Positions 50,231 through 58,733 of a stretch of DNA of 64,000 nt are shown here, in pieces. The stretch comes from Streptomyces sp. HNM0575 (GTDB lineage: Bacteria; Actinomycetota; Actinomycetes; Streptomycetales; Streptomycetaceae), in contig NZ_JAASAG010000009.1 in the NCBI RefSeq assembly GCF_012726265.1, positions 62,001 through 126,000 of the forward strand, read 5' to 3'. Position numbers and translations under genes: made by a program. Positions within the stretch are counted from its first letter, which is position 1; each line of letters begins with the position of its first letter. A model generated the notes under the pieces. The model was given only the letters and a program-made list of their open reading frames with translations. It was not told where the DNA came from and did not search any database.

Positions 50231-50295
50231 CGCGCAGAGTCACCGGCGCTCACGCTGAGTGCCCAATTCCCGGGCGGGAAACGGTGCGTTGCCGG

Positions 50296-50862
50296 TCAGA
50301 CGCTCTCCGGGCCGCCCTGGACCGGAGCGGCCTCGAGCGCGAACTTCCCGTCCTTCCACTCCCACTTCACCTTGCGCTGCTTGTCCGGACAGCAGCTCGG
50401 TACGGAGGGCGACGAGTAGCCGAGGAGCTTGGCCGAGACCGTACGGCCGCCGACGCTCAGATCCTGAACGGTCATCCGCTCCTTGGTGCGCAGCATCGTG
50501 GCCACGACGCGCGGAGCGTCGCCGGGTCGGGCGGCGGCGGCGAGCACGAACAGAGCGTTGGGCGGCGTACCCGTACCGGAGTGGCAGCGCACGGACGCGA
50601 CCGTCTCCCTGCGTCCGTCGCCGTCGAAGTCCGCGTAGCCCTTGTCGACGACGTCGACCTTGACGGACGGGGAACCGCAATCGACGGGGAAATCCGCCTT
50701 CTTCGGGTCGGGCGCCGGGCCCGCGGAGGTGGTGGTGAGCGTGGGCTGCGCCGTGGCGTCCACGGGCTGGATGAGGGCCGAGGCTCCGACGACGGCGGCG
50801 AGGGCCACGGCGGTGCTGAGCCAGTGCACCACGCGGGTACGGGTGTGCGGCAGTTCCGTCAC
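50296..50862 (-). CDS. Secreted protein of unknown function with an FG-GAP-like segment
   Basis: The 188-residue protein has an N-terminal signal or anchor helix (VVHWLSTAVALAAVVGASALIQP, about residues 10-35) and an extracytoplasmic domain. It includes DKGYADFDGDGRRE, reminiscent of the Ca2+-binding FG-GAP repeats, and a Cys-rich SVPSCCPDKQRKVKWEWKDGKF near the end. I do not recognise a characterised family; similar small secreted proteins are common in Streptomyces. The GTG at 50862 has AGGAG nine bases upstream. It converges on the ferredoxin gene. Confidence 0.7.
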   Translation of the reverse strand: MTELPHTRTRVVHWLSTAVALAAVVGASALIQPVDATAQPTLTTTSAGPAPDPKKADFPVDCGSPSVKVDVVDKGYADFDGDGRRETVASVRCHSGTGTPPNALFVLAAAARPGDAPRVVATMLRTKERMTVQDLSVGGRTVSAKLLGYSSPSVPSCCPDKQRKVKWEWKDGKFALEAAPVQGGPESV

Positions 50863-51006
50863 GCCGGGTGACTCCTGTGAGACGTGTGCTTGGGGGTGCT
50901 CAGCATCGTGCCATACGTCACACCGCACGGGAACGGGGAGGTGGGGCGGTTCTCCGTTCTCCGCAGGGATGCTGACCGTGCGTCAGCTCTTTCGGCCCCA
51001 ACGCGC

Positions 51007-51044
51007 CCGTCCCGCCGCCGGGTTGAGGTGCGGCGACGGGACGG
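51007..51044 (-). terminator. Terminator of trmI
   Basis: A 14-bp stem (51007-51020 with 51031-51044) with one G/U wobble on the minus-strand RNA and a 10-base loop lies 63 bases after the trmI stop codon. Confidence 0.75.
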
Positions 51045-51107
51045 ACGAGGTGCGGGATGTGGGACGTGCCGAGCGGCCGGGAGGCCGCGGCGGGCCCAAC
51101 GGGCCTG

Positions 51108-52007
51108 TCAGGAGCGGCCGGAGGTGCTGCCCGGGCCCGTGTAGTCGTCCCCGTAGGCGCCCTTGGCGGGACGGCGGCGGCGCAGCGGCGGCTCGACGCC
51201 GTCGGCGAGGCGGCGGGCGGTGAGCAGGAAGCCGGTGTGCCCGATCATGCGGTGGTCGGGGCGTACGGCCAGGCCCTCCACATGCCAGTTGCGCACCATG
51301 GTCTCCCATGCCTGCGGCTCGTTGAACGTGCCGTGCTCGCGGATCGACTCGACCATGCGGGCCAGTTGGGTCGTGGTGGCGACGTAGCTGCACAGGATGC
51401 CGCCGGGGACGAGGGCCTTGGAGACGGACTCCAGGCACTCCCACGGGGCGAGCATGTCGAGGATGACGCGGTCGACGTCGCTGTCCGAGAGGTGGTCCTG
51501 GAGGTCGCCGACGCTGAGGGTCCAGGCGGGGTGCGGTTCGCCGAAGTAGCGCTCGACGTTCTGCCGCGCGATGTCGGCGAAGTCCTCGCGGCGTTCGTAG
51601 CTGTGCAGCATCCCCTGGTCGCCGATGGCGCGCAGCAGGAAGGTGCTCAGCGATCCCGAGCCGACGCCCGCCTCGACGACGCGCGCTCCCGGGAAGATGT
51701 CGGCCATCGCGAGGACTTGGCCCGCGTCCTTCGGATACACGACGGCGGCGCCGCGCGGCATGGACAGGACGTAGTCGGGGAGCAGGGGGCGCAGCGCGAG
51801 ATAGGCGACGTTTCCCGTGGTACGGACGACACTGCCCTCGGGAGCGCCGATCAGCTCGTCGTGTGGGAAGGCTCCCTTGTGGGTGTGGAAGCTCTTTCCC
51901 TCTTCGAGCGTGAACGTGTAGTGGCGTCCCTTGGGATCGGTGAGCTGGACCTGGTCCCCGACCTTGAAGGGCCCGCGACGGCGGGCTGCACCGGTCGGTT
52001 CGGACAT
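51108..52007 (-). CDS. trmI: tRNA (adenine-58-N1)-methyltransferase TrmI
   Basis: TrmI methylates N1 of adenine 58 in the T loop of tRNA using SAM, normally as a tetramer. The 299-residue protein has an N-terminal beta-barrel (GPFKVGDQVQLTDPKGRHYTFTL) and a Rossmann methyltransferase domain with VVEAGVGSGSLSTFLLRAIG, VILDMLAPWECLESVSKALVPGG and the C-terminal RPDHRMIGHTGFLLTARRLADG. The ATG at 52007 has a TAGTCT -10 box ending six bases upstream and no ribosome binding site, so the mRNA may be leaderless. In actinobacteria this gene is often near the proteasome locus, as here. Confidence 0.95.
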   Translation of the reverse strand: MSEPTGAARRRGPFKVGDQVQLTDPKGRHYTFTLEEGKSFHTHKGAFPHDELIGAPEGSVVRTTGNVAYLALRPLLPDYVLSMPRGAAVVYPKDAGQVLAMADIFPGARVVEAGVGSGSLSTFLLRAIGDQGMLHSYERREDFADIARQNVERYFGEPHPAWTLSVGDLQDHLSDSDVDRVILDMLAPWECLESVSKALVPGGILCSYVATTTQLARMVESIREHGTFNEPQAWETMVRNWHVEGLAVRPDHRMIGHTGFLLTARRLADGVEPPLRRRRPAKGAYGDDYTGPGSTSGRS

Positions 52008-52013
52008 GCGCAC

Positions 52014-52019
52014 AGACTA
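52014..52019 (-). promoter_or_regulatory. -10 box of a leaderless trmI transcript
   Basis: TAGTCT on the minus strand ends six bases before the ATG at 52007. Confidence 0.5.
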
Positions 52020-52038
52020 ACGGGTCTGGTCAGGACCC

Positions 52039-54054
52039 TCACGCCGAGGGCTTGGCCATGGCGGCGACGAACGCGCGCTCCACGTCGCCGGTGGAGAGCA
52101 CCCCGTAGATCTCGCCCGTCTCCTCGACCACCAGGTACTCGGTGGCCGGTGTGGCACGCAGATGCTCCAGCAGCTCCTCCCCGGCGAGCTCCGCTGGGAC
52201 GCGCATGCCGTCCTTCAGGTCCTGGGCGAGGCTGGAGACCGCGACCCAGGGGCGGCGATGCGACGGGACGCCGGCGATGGCGGCCTCCCGTACGAGCGAG
52301 ACGGGGCCGCCTCCGCCGTCGACGACCACGAGGGCGCGGGCGCCTGCGTCGTTGGCGCGGCGCAGGGCCTCCGAGAGGGGCGTGTCAGTGGGCACCGGGA
52401 CCGCGCGCCTGGTGAGGTTGCGGGCCCGCAGCTCCGGGAGGTGCTCGCGCAGCCGTGCCATGCGCAGGCTGTTCCCCGCGCCGGTCCAGATGATGGCGGC
52501 CAGGATCGCGGCGAGCAGCGCGTCCATGATGGAGTCGACGCCGCCGATGCTCTCCGGGGTGATGCCGCCGGCGTGCGTGGCCAGCGGCAGCCCGACGAGG
52601 ACCGCGATGGCCAGGGCGCGGCCGATCCAGGCGGCGAAGACGGTGCCCGTCATGGGACGGCCGCTCAGCTTCCACACCAGGGCGCGCAGCATCCGGCCGC
52701 CGTCCAGGGGCAGACCGGGAAGCAGGTTGAAGACGGCCACGATGAGGTTGGAGATCATCAGCCCTGCCAGCAGCACGCCCGGTACGGTGCCGGGCCGCAC
52801 CACCTGCATCCCGGCGTAGAAGACCCCGGCGAGCACGAGCGAGAGCAGCGGTCCGACGAACGCGAGGACGAACTCGCGGCCCGGGCTCTCCGCCTCCTTC
52901 TCGATCTCGGAGACGCCACCGAAGAACTGGAGCTGGATGCGGCGCACGGGCAGCTTGAAGCGGAGCGCGGCGACGGTGTGGGCCAGTTCGTGTACGAGGA
53001 CCGAGGCGTAGAAGGCGACGGCGAAGAAGAGGGCGATGAGATAGCGCACCGCGCCGAGGTGGGGCAGCACGCGGTCCAACTGGCCGCCGAAGACCCAGGT
53101 GATGAGGGCGGCGACGAGGAACCAGCTCGGCGCTACGTAGACGGGCACGCCGAACGGGCGGCCCATCAGCAGGCCGCCGCCGAAGGGGCGGGCGCGCCGG
53201 GGCTGGTCAGGGCCGAGGCCTCCGGGGCCGTCCGGGCCGCCGGGGTCACGACCGGTGCCGGGGGCGGTGCCTGCGCCGGTGGGGGCCGCGGAGCCCGGGG
53301 CTGGGCCGGTGGGGCGCCGATCGTATGCGGGGGCGTCCCGGGGCGGACCGCCGCGCGTACCGGTGGGGCCGGGGGCGGGCGCGGGGGCCGGCTCGGGGCG
53401 GTGCCCGGCTCCGTGCCCGGGCTTCTCCGTGGGGGCGCTCTTCTCGCTGGCGCTCGCAGGGGGCGGTGCTGCTCCAGTTTCGCCGCGGGCGGCTGCGGTG
53501 TCGCGGCGGACCGCCGCCGTATCACCGCTGTCTCCCCGGGCGGTGGCGGCGTCCGCGGCGGGGGCCGCCGCTGCGGAACCCGAACGCCCGGTGCGGGAGG
53601 TGGAGTTGGGACCAGCGTCGGAGCTGGAGCCGGAGCCGGCATCCGGGTTGGAGCCCGCGTCCGGGTCGGAGTTGGAGCCGAGGCCCGCGTCCGGGTCGGA
53701 GCCGGTGCCGGTGCCGCTGTCCGCGGCGCCTGAGCCGGGTGTCTGCCCGGGGTCGGTATCCGCATCGGCTTCGGGTCGCGAGTTCTCGCGCGTACGCGGC
53801 TCTGACGTGCCGTCCGACACAGTGCCGTCCGGTGCCGTGCCGTCCGGCTCCGGTGCCGCCTCACCCGCCGAGTCGACCGCTCCGTCGGCCTGTTCGCCAG
53901 CCTTTCCGTCGGCCGTCGCCTCGGTCTCCGGGTACGCCGGCGTATCCGGACGGTCTGCGGGCACAGGCGCCGTGCCCTCCCGCGCCGTTCCGGAGTCATC
54001 GGAGCCGCCGGAGCCGCCCGTACGCGGCCTGCCGCCGTTTTCCGTGTCCGCCAC
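52039..54054 (-). CDS. M50 family site-2 protease-like metalloprotease with CBS domains
   Basis: The 671-residue membrane protease has a long disordered N-terminal region (about 1-290) of Gly, Asp, Ser, Pro and Ala, then a site-2-protease core of six or so helices with the zinc motif HELAHT in VLVHELAHTVAALRF and the second ligand in LPGLPLDGGRML. Two CBS domains follow (about 545-670, RRAVPVPTDTPLSEALRR and EYLVVEETGEIYGVLSTGDVERA). CBS domains often bind adenylates. The GTG at 54054 has GAGGGG upstream, but the disordered part could be partly over-called. It probably cuts membrane proteins such as anti-sigma factors; the substrate is unknown. Confidence 0.87.
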   Translation of the reverse strand: MADTENGGRPRTGGSGGSDDSGTAREGTAPVPADRPDTPAYPETEATADGKAGEQADGAVDSAGEAAPEPDGTAPDGTVSDGTSEPRTRENSRPEADADTDPGQTPGSGAADSGTGTGSDPDAGLGSNSDPDAGSNPDAGSGSSSDAGPNSTSRTGRSGSAAAAPAADAATARGDSGDTAAVRRDTAAARGETGAAPPPASASEKSAPTEKPGHGAGHRPEPAPAPAPGPTGTRGGPPRDAPAYDRRPTGPAPGSAAPTGAGTAPGTGRDPGGPDGPGGLGPDQPRRARPFGGGLLMGRPFGVPVYVAPSWFLVAALITWVFGGQLDRVLPHLGAVRYLIALFFAVAFYASVLVHELAHTVAALRFKLPVRRIQLQFFGGVSEIEKEAESPGREFVLAFVGPLLSLVLAGVFYAGMQVVRPGTVPGVLLAGLMISNLIVAVFNLLPGLPLDGGRMLRALVWKLSGRPMTGTVFAAWIGRALAIAVLVGLPLATHAGGITPESIGGVDSIMDALLAAILAAIIWTGAGNSLRMARLREHLPELRARNLTRRAVPVPTDTPLSEALRRANDAGARALVVVDGGGGPVSLVREAAIAGVPSHRRPWVAVSSLAQDLKDGMRVPAELAGEELLEHLRATPATEYLVVEETGEIYGVLSTGDVERAFVAAMAKPSA

Positions 54055-54176
54055 CGGTTCCCCTCTGCTGCTCCTCGCGCTTCCGCCGCGCCGCTTCTTC
54101 GCCGCCTGTCCCCGGCGGGCGCGCAGGGCGGGTGCGCCGACCTCGATGGTATGCGTCCGCTGTCAGTGCGAGGCCC

Positions 54177-54182
54177 TAGGGT
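54177..54182 (+). promoter_or_regulatory. -10 box of a leaderless RecB-like nuclease transcript
   Basis: TAGGGT ends eight bases before the ATG at 54191; no Shine-Dalgarno sequence is present. Confidence 0.6.
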
Positions 54183-54190
54183 CGTACGTC

Positions 54191-55123
54191 ATGACCACCC
54201 GCGTCGCCTCGCCGCCCAACTCCCTTTCGCCGTCCCGTGCAAGCGACTTCATGCAGTGCCCGCTGCTCTACCGCTTCCGGGTGATCGACAAACTGCCCGA
54301 GAAACCTTCAGCGGCGGCGACGCGCGGCACCGTCGTACACGCGGTGCTTGAGCGGCTATTCGACGCCCCCGCGCAAGAGCGCAGTCTGCCCCGTGCGCGC
54401 TCTCTTGTCGCCCGGGAATGGGAGCGGCTGCTGGCGAAACGTCCGGAGCTGAAGGAGCTGTTCGCCGACGGCGGAGCAGACGGGGACGACACGGACGGCG
54501 GCGACGGCGGGCAGCAGGCGGTGGACGACGCCCAGCTCGCCGCGTGGCTCGCGGAGGCGGAGGCGCTCGTCGAGCGCTGGTTCTCGCTGGAGGACCCGAC
54601 GCGGCTGGAGCCCGCGGAGCGGGAGTTGTTCGTCGAGACCACCCTGGATTCGGGCCTGCGGCTGCGCGGCATCATCGACCGCGTCGACGTCGCGCCCACG
54701 GGCGAGGTGCGGATCGTCGACTACAAGACGGGCAAGGCGCCGCCTCCCCGGTTCTCCGACGGGCCGCTGTTCCAGATGAAGTTCTACGCGCTGGTGGTGT
54801 GGCGGCTGCGCGGGATCGTGCCGCGCCGCCTCCAACTGGTCTTCCTGGGCAGCGGAGACGTGCTGACGTACGACCCGGACGAGGAGGACCTGCGCCGCGT
54901 CGAGCGGAAGCTGCTGGCGCTGTGGGAGGCGATCACGAAGGCGACGGAGTCGGGCGACTGGCGGCCCAGCCCCGGCAGGCTCTGCGACTGGTGCGACCAC
55001 CAGGCGCGCTGCCCGGAGTTCGGCGGCTCTCCCCCGCCGTATCCGCTCACGGTGCAGCCCCGGCTGCCGGAGCCGCGGGCGGAGGAGCCGGACGGGCCGG
55101 GCGGACCGGCCGGCGGCGCTTAG
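54191..55123 (+). CDS. RecB-family PD-(D/E)XK exonuclease with Fe-S Cys cluster
   Basis: The 310-residue protein is a stand-alone RecB-like nuclease. The active site shows GIIDRVDVAPTGEVRIVDYKTGK (D then E/D-x-K). Four Cys, at about residues 23 (FMQCP), 265, 268 and 274 (C-x2-C-x5-C), match the [4Fe-4S] layout of Cas4 and AddB nucleases. An acidic Asp/Gly insertion lies at about 95-115. It probably trims DNA ends in repair. No CRISPR array, cas gene or helicase partner adjoins it. The ATG at 54191 follows a -10 box directly, implying a leaderless mRNA. It is divergent from the M50 protease gene. Confidence 0.9.
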   Translation: MTTRVASPPNSLSPSRASDFMQCPLLYRFRVIDKLPEKPSAAATRGTVVHAVLERLFDAPAQERSLPRARSLVAREWERLLAKRPELKELFADGGADGDDTDGGDGGQQAVDDAQLAAWLAEAEALVERWFSLEDPTRLEPAERELFVETTLDSGLRLRGIIDRVDVAPTGEVRIVDYKTGKAPPPRFSDGPLFQMKFYALVVWRLRGIVPRRLQLVFLGSGDVLTYDPDEEDLRRVERKLLALWEAITKATESGDWRPSPGRLCDWCDHQARCPEFGGSPPPYPLTVQPRLPEPRAEEPDGPGGPAGGA

Positions 55124-55168
55124 GCAAGAATGGTGCCCGTTCCCCGCCGCCCGCCGAAGGAGATCCCC

Positions 55169-55837
55169 GTGGCCGTCCGCGTCCTGCTGGTCGACGACCA
55201 GCCGCTGCTGCGTACCGGTTTCCGGATGATCCTGGAGGCGGAGCAGGATCTCGCCGTCGTGGGCGAGGCGGGCGACGGCCTCCAGGCGCTGGACCAGGTG
55301 CGGGCGTTGCAGCCCGATGTGGTCCTGATGGACATCCGCATGCCGCGGATGGACGGCGTGGAGGCGACGCGCCGCATCACGGGTCCCGCGAAGGACGGCC
55401 CGGCCAAGGTGCTCGTGCTGACCACCTTCGACCTCGACGAGTACGTGGTGGAGGCGCTGCGCGCCGGTGCCAGCGGCTTCCTGCTGAAGGACGCACCCGC
55501 CGCGGAGCTCGTGCAGGCGATCCGCGTGGTCGCCGCGGGCGAGGCCATGCTGGCGCCGAGCGTCACCCGCCGCCTGCTCGACAAGTACGCGGGGAAGCTG
55601 CCGTCGGGCGACGAGCCGGTGCCGGACACGCTGCACCAGCTGACGGACCGTGAGGTGGAGGTGCTGAAGCTGGTGGCGAAGGGCCTGTCGAACTCGGAGA
55701 TCGCCGCGGACCTCTTCGTCAGCGAGACGACGGTCAAAACCCATGTGGGGCACGTGCTGACGAAGCTGGGGCTGCGGGACCGTGTGCAGGCCGCTGTGTA
55801 CGCGTATGAGAGCGGGCTGGTGCGGCCGGGCGCATAG
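55169..55837 (+). CDS. NarL/LuxR-type response regulator
   Basis: The 222-residue regulator has a receiver domain (VRVLLVDDQPLLRTGF; phospho-acceptor Asp in DVVLMDIRMPRMDG, Lys in GFLLKDAPAAEL) and a C-terminal LuxR helix-turn-helix (about 150-215, LTDREVEVLKLVAKGLSNSEIAADLFVSETTVKTHV pattern). The GTG at 55169 has AAGGAG seven bases upstream; an earlier GTG at 55130 is less likely. No histidine kinase adjoins it, so it is an orphan; the PAS kinase at 6745-8013 is a remote candidate only. It lies 45 bases after the nuclease gene. Confidence 0.92.
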   Translation: MAVRVLLVDDQPLLRTGFRMILEAEQDLAVVGEAGDGLQALDQVRALQPDVVLMDIRMPRMDGVEATRRITGPAKDGPAKVLVLTTFDLDEYVVEALRAGASGFLLKDAPAAELVQAIRVVAAGEAMLAPSVTRRLLDKYAGKLPSGDEPVPDTLHQLTDREVEVLKLVAKGLSNSEIAADLFVSETTVKTHVGHVLTKLGLRDRVQAAVYAYESGLVRPGA

Positions 55838-55920
55838 GCCCCGCAAGGCTCGCCGCGTTCAGCCCGTGCCGCCGCTCCGCCCCTCCCCCGCCGGTGTAGC
55901 CCTACTCGCCGGTGTCGCCC

Positions 55921-57513
55921 TCACTCGTCGGTGTCGCGGCGCAGCTCCCAAAGCTGAAGCACCGACGAGGAGTTGAGCGCCCACTCGACGCCGCTGATGT
56001 CGTCCCGTGCCGCGATGAACTGCTTGCCCTGCCACAGCGGCAGCACCGGCACCTCGTCGGCCACGATGTCCTGCGCGCGCCCGAAGCCGGCCTCGGTGCG
56101 GACGCGGTCGGTCTTCTGCCGGGTCTGCGGGATCACGTGGTCGCGGATCTCGGAGCTGATGTACGGGCTGTTGAGGAAGTTGTTCTTCTCGAAGAAGGGC
56201 GCGATGTAGTTGTCGGCGTCGGGGAAGTCGGGGAACCAGCCGTAGCCGTAGACCTGGTACTTCCCCTTGAGGGCCGCCGTCCGGTAGGTGTCCCAGGGCA
56301 GCCCCCGCACGTCGGCCTCGAAGAGGCCGCTGCTGTTGAGCTGCTCCTTGAGCTTGGTGAACTCCTTCTGCGTGACGCTGCCGTAGTGGTCGGTGGTGTA
56401 GGCGAGTTCGACCTTCACGGGGGTGCTCAGGCCGGCCTTGCGCAGGGTGCGCTGTGCGGACTCCTTGCCGGGCTCGCCGTACTTGTTGAAGAAGGAGTTG
56501 CGGTGTCCCGGGACGCCCGAGGGCACCAGGGAGTAGAGCGGGTCGGCGGTGCGGGCGTAGACGTCCCGTACGAGCGACTCGCGGTCGATCAGCTCGGCCA
56601 TGGCACGCCGCACCGCGGAACGGCCGGCCGTCTCGTCGTCGGTGTTGAAGACGAGGTAGCGGATCTCCTGGCCGGGCTGCTGCACGAGGTCGATGTGGTC
56701 CTCACCGGCGGCCGAGTCGAGTCTCTCGATCTGCTTGGGCGAGATGGTGCGGTTCATCAGGTCGATGTCGCCGGCGCGCAGCGCCTTCTCCATGTCGGCG
56801 GAGTCGGCGAAGGAGCGCAGTTCGACCTTCTCGCTGTGGACGTTGAGCCCGCCCTTGTAGTCGGGGTTGCGGGTGAAGACCGTCTTGTTCGCCCTGGTGT
56901 CGAACTCGAGCGTGTACGGCCCCGAGCCCACGGTGCGGAAGCCCTTGACGAAGCCGTCCTCGGGATAGCTCTCCTGGTCCACGATCGAGGCGGCCGGTGT
57001 GGCGATCTTGTACGGGAAGGTGGCGTCCGGCTTGCGCAGGTTGAACACGACTTCGCGGTCGCTGGTGGCCTCGACCTTCGCTATGCCGGCGAGCAGCGAG
57101 GCCGGACCGTTGGCGAAGCGGATCCGCAGGATGCGCTTGATGGAGTACTCCACGTCACGGGCGTCGAGGGTGTGCCCGTTGGAGAAGGTCAGGCCCTCGC
57201 GCAGGGTGCAGCGGTACTGCTCGTTCTGCTCGTCGGTGAAGCCGCACCGCTCCGCGGCGTCCCATACGGGGCGGGTGCCGGAGCGGGGCATCCTCAGCAG
57301 CGTCTGGAAGGCGTTGCGCATGACGTTCCAGGAGCTGACGTCGTACGCGGCCGCCGGGTCGAACGGCGCGGGTGTGGCCTTGGTGACGGCGAAGCTGTCG
57401 GTCGTACCGACGACGATCGCCGGATCGTCGCTGCCCGTGACCCCTCCGCACCCGCTCAGCAGGGACGCCAGCAGACCGGCCGTCGCGGCCAGTATCGAAG
57501 GCTTGCTCTTCAT
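55921..57513 (-). CDS. Oligopeptide-type ABC transporter solute-binding lipoprotein (family 5)
   Basis: The 530-residue lipoprotein has a signal peptide with lipobox LLSGC (Cys 22) and a family 5 solute-binding fold, with FDPAAAYDVSSWNVMRNAFQTL, LTFSNGHTLDARDVEYSIKRIL and TVGSGPYTLE. Such proteins bring peptides or related solutes to an ABC permease at the membrane. No permease or ATPase genes are adjacent, so it is an orphan binding protein. The ATG at 57513 has AGGAGGGG upstream. The nearby stretch at 55889-55934, partly within the 3' end, has three copies of CGCCGGTGT-like repeats. Confidence 0.9.
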   Translation of the reverse strand: MKSKPSILAATAGLLASLLSGCGGVTGSDDPAIVVGTTDSFAVTKATPAPFDPAAAYDVSSWNVMRNAFQTLLRMPRSGTRPVWDAAERCGFTDEQNEQYRCTLREGLTFSNGHTLDARDVEYSIKRILRIRFANGPASLLAGIAKVEATSDREVVFNLRKPDATFPYKIATPAASIVDQESYPEDGFVKGFRTVGSGPYTLEFDTRANKTVFTRNPDYKGGLNVHSEKVELRSFADSADMEKALRAGDIDLMNRTISPKQIERLDSAAGEDHIDLVQQPGQEIRYLVFNTDDETAGRSAVRRAMAELIDRESLVRDVYARTADPLYSLVPSGVPGHRNSFFNKYGEPGKESAQRTLRKAGLSTPVKVELAYTTDHYGSVTQKEFTKLKEQLNSSGLFEADVRGLPWDTYRTAALKGKYQVYGYGWFPDFPDADNYIAPFFEKNNFLNSPYISSEIRDHVIPQTRQKTDRVRTEAGFGRAQDIVADEVPVLPLWQGKQFIAARDDISGVEWALNSSSVLQLWELRRDTDE

Positions 57514-57888
57514 CGGGCGCGGTCCCCTCCTGCGGCCGGCGCGGTCACGGCACGAGGGCCCGGGCTGAGGACCGTCGGCGGAGTCGGACAGCCGGTCGTG
57601 AACATGCCGTCCTGACAACGGACTCGGAGCCCGATGAGGATCACCTCCGGATTCGCCGTACGGTCGACGCGGGCGGCCACGGCTTTCCGCGGGCCCGCGT
57701 ACACGAGCGCGTCAGTTCGGCGGACGGAGACGACGTTCACGGCGCACCGGCGAACCGCCTCGCACCCGTGAGGACCGGGCGACCGGCGCCGACGCGAAGT
57801 GCCTGCTGAATGTCACAGCGTGCGTCGCGCCACGTCAAGAGGCTTGACGGAGCGGGTCGTTGGGCGGGTCAGGGATTGTCACGAAGCG
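57514..57888. other. Intergenic region between the binding lipoprotein and HAD genes
   Basis: This 375-base gap is the upstream region of the lipoprotein gene. It contains a 17-bp palindrome at 57833-57849 and a third CGTCAAGAG copy at its edge. I see no gene in it. Confidence 0.6.
57833..57849. promoter_or_regulatory. CGTCAAG-N3-CTTGACG palindrome
   Basis: A perfect 17-bp inverted repeat with 7-bp arms lies 40 bases past the HAD stop codon and about 320 bases upstream of the lipoprotein gene. CGTCAAGAG is repeated at 57887-57895. It may be a regulator site or a minimal hairpin. Confidence 0.45.
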
Positions 57889-58602
57889 TCAAGAGACGCC
57901 CTGCCGGGCCATGAGCACGACGGACCGCAGAAAGGCGAGGTTCACTTCTTCGAGGGATTCCACGACGGTGCGCCCCACGGCGGGCTCGATCGGCGCGACG
58001 GACGGCACGGCCACCACACGGCAGCCCGCGGCCTCGGCCGACGCCACCCCCGTGACGGTGTCCTCGACGACGGCGCAGCGAGCGGGATCGGCGCCCAGCC
58101 GGCGGGCGGCCGTCAGATACGGGTCGGGGTGCGGCTTGGTACGGGTCAGCTCGTCACCGGCGACCGTGATCTCGAAGTGCTCGCTGCCGAGCGACACCAG
58201 CATCTCGTCCACGACGGTGCGGTGCGAGGCGGAGACCAGCGCGGTGGGCATCCCGTGCAGCGACAGCTCGGCGAGCAGCCGCTGCGCGCCGGGCACCAGC
58301 GGCACACCGCGGCGCAGCCGCTCGACGAACTTGCCGTTGAGCAGCACGGTCAGTTCCTCGATCGTGATGTCGGCCCGTGTCGCCTCGATGAGGAAGCCGG
58401 CGCTGCGGGTCATGGGGCCGCCGACGACGACCTCGCGCCATTCGTCCTTCAGCACGTGTCCGAGCTCCGCGAATGCCTCGCTCTCGGCGTCCCACCAGAA
58501 GCCTTCCGTGTCGACCAGGGTGCCGTCCATGTCCAGGAGCACTGCCTGGAGCGACGAGCCTTCGGCCGTAAGAGTTCCGATCGCGGGGCTGGAGCTGGTC
58601 AT
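57889..58602 (-). CDS. HAD-family beta-phosphoglucomutase-like hydrolase
   Basis: The 237-residue cytoplasmic phosphatase of the haloacid dehalogenase superfamily has motif I LLDMDGTLVDTE (nucleophile and acid/base Asp), motif II TALVSASHR, motif III Lys in KPHPDPYLTAARRLG and motif IV VVEDTVTGVASAEAAG. The four-helix cap is of the C1 type seen in sugar-phosphate phosphatases and beta-phosphoglucomutases. The ATG at 58602 has GGAGGTG seven bases upstream. It is 131 bases downstream of metH on the same strand with a hairpin between; the substrate is unknown. Confidence 0.92.
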   Translation of the reverse strand: MTSSSPAIGTLTAEGSSLQAVLLDMDGTLVDTEGFWWDAESEAFAELGHVLKDEWREVVVGGPMTRSAGFLIEATRADITIEELTVLLNGKFVERLRRGVPLVPGAQRLLAELSLHGMPTALVSASHRTVVDEMLVSLGSEHFEITVAGDELTRTKPHPDPYLTAARRLGADPARCAVVEDTVTGVASAEAAGCRVVAVPSVAPIEPAVGRTVVESLEEVNLAFLRSVVLMARQGVS

Positions 58603-58628
58603 CCGCGTACACCTCCATGAGGGACGAC

Positions 58629-58695
58629 AAGGCCGGCCGCCCACCCCGCGGGGGCGTCCCGCAGGAGCGCCCCGCAGAGCGGACGACCGGCCTGT
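58629..58695 (-). terminator. Branched hairpin terminating metH
   Basis: Outer arms GGCCGG(C/T)CG near 58631 and 58683-58692 enclose an inner GGGGCG/CGCCCC stem. It begins about 40 bases after the metH stop codon and overlaps the 5' region of the HAD gene. Confidence 0.55.
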
Positions 58696-58733
58696 ACCGG
58701 ATCGACCATTCTACGACGGTACGGTCGGAGCCG

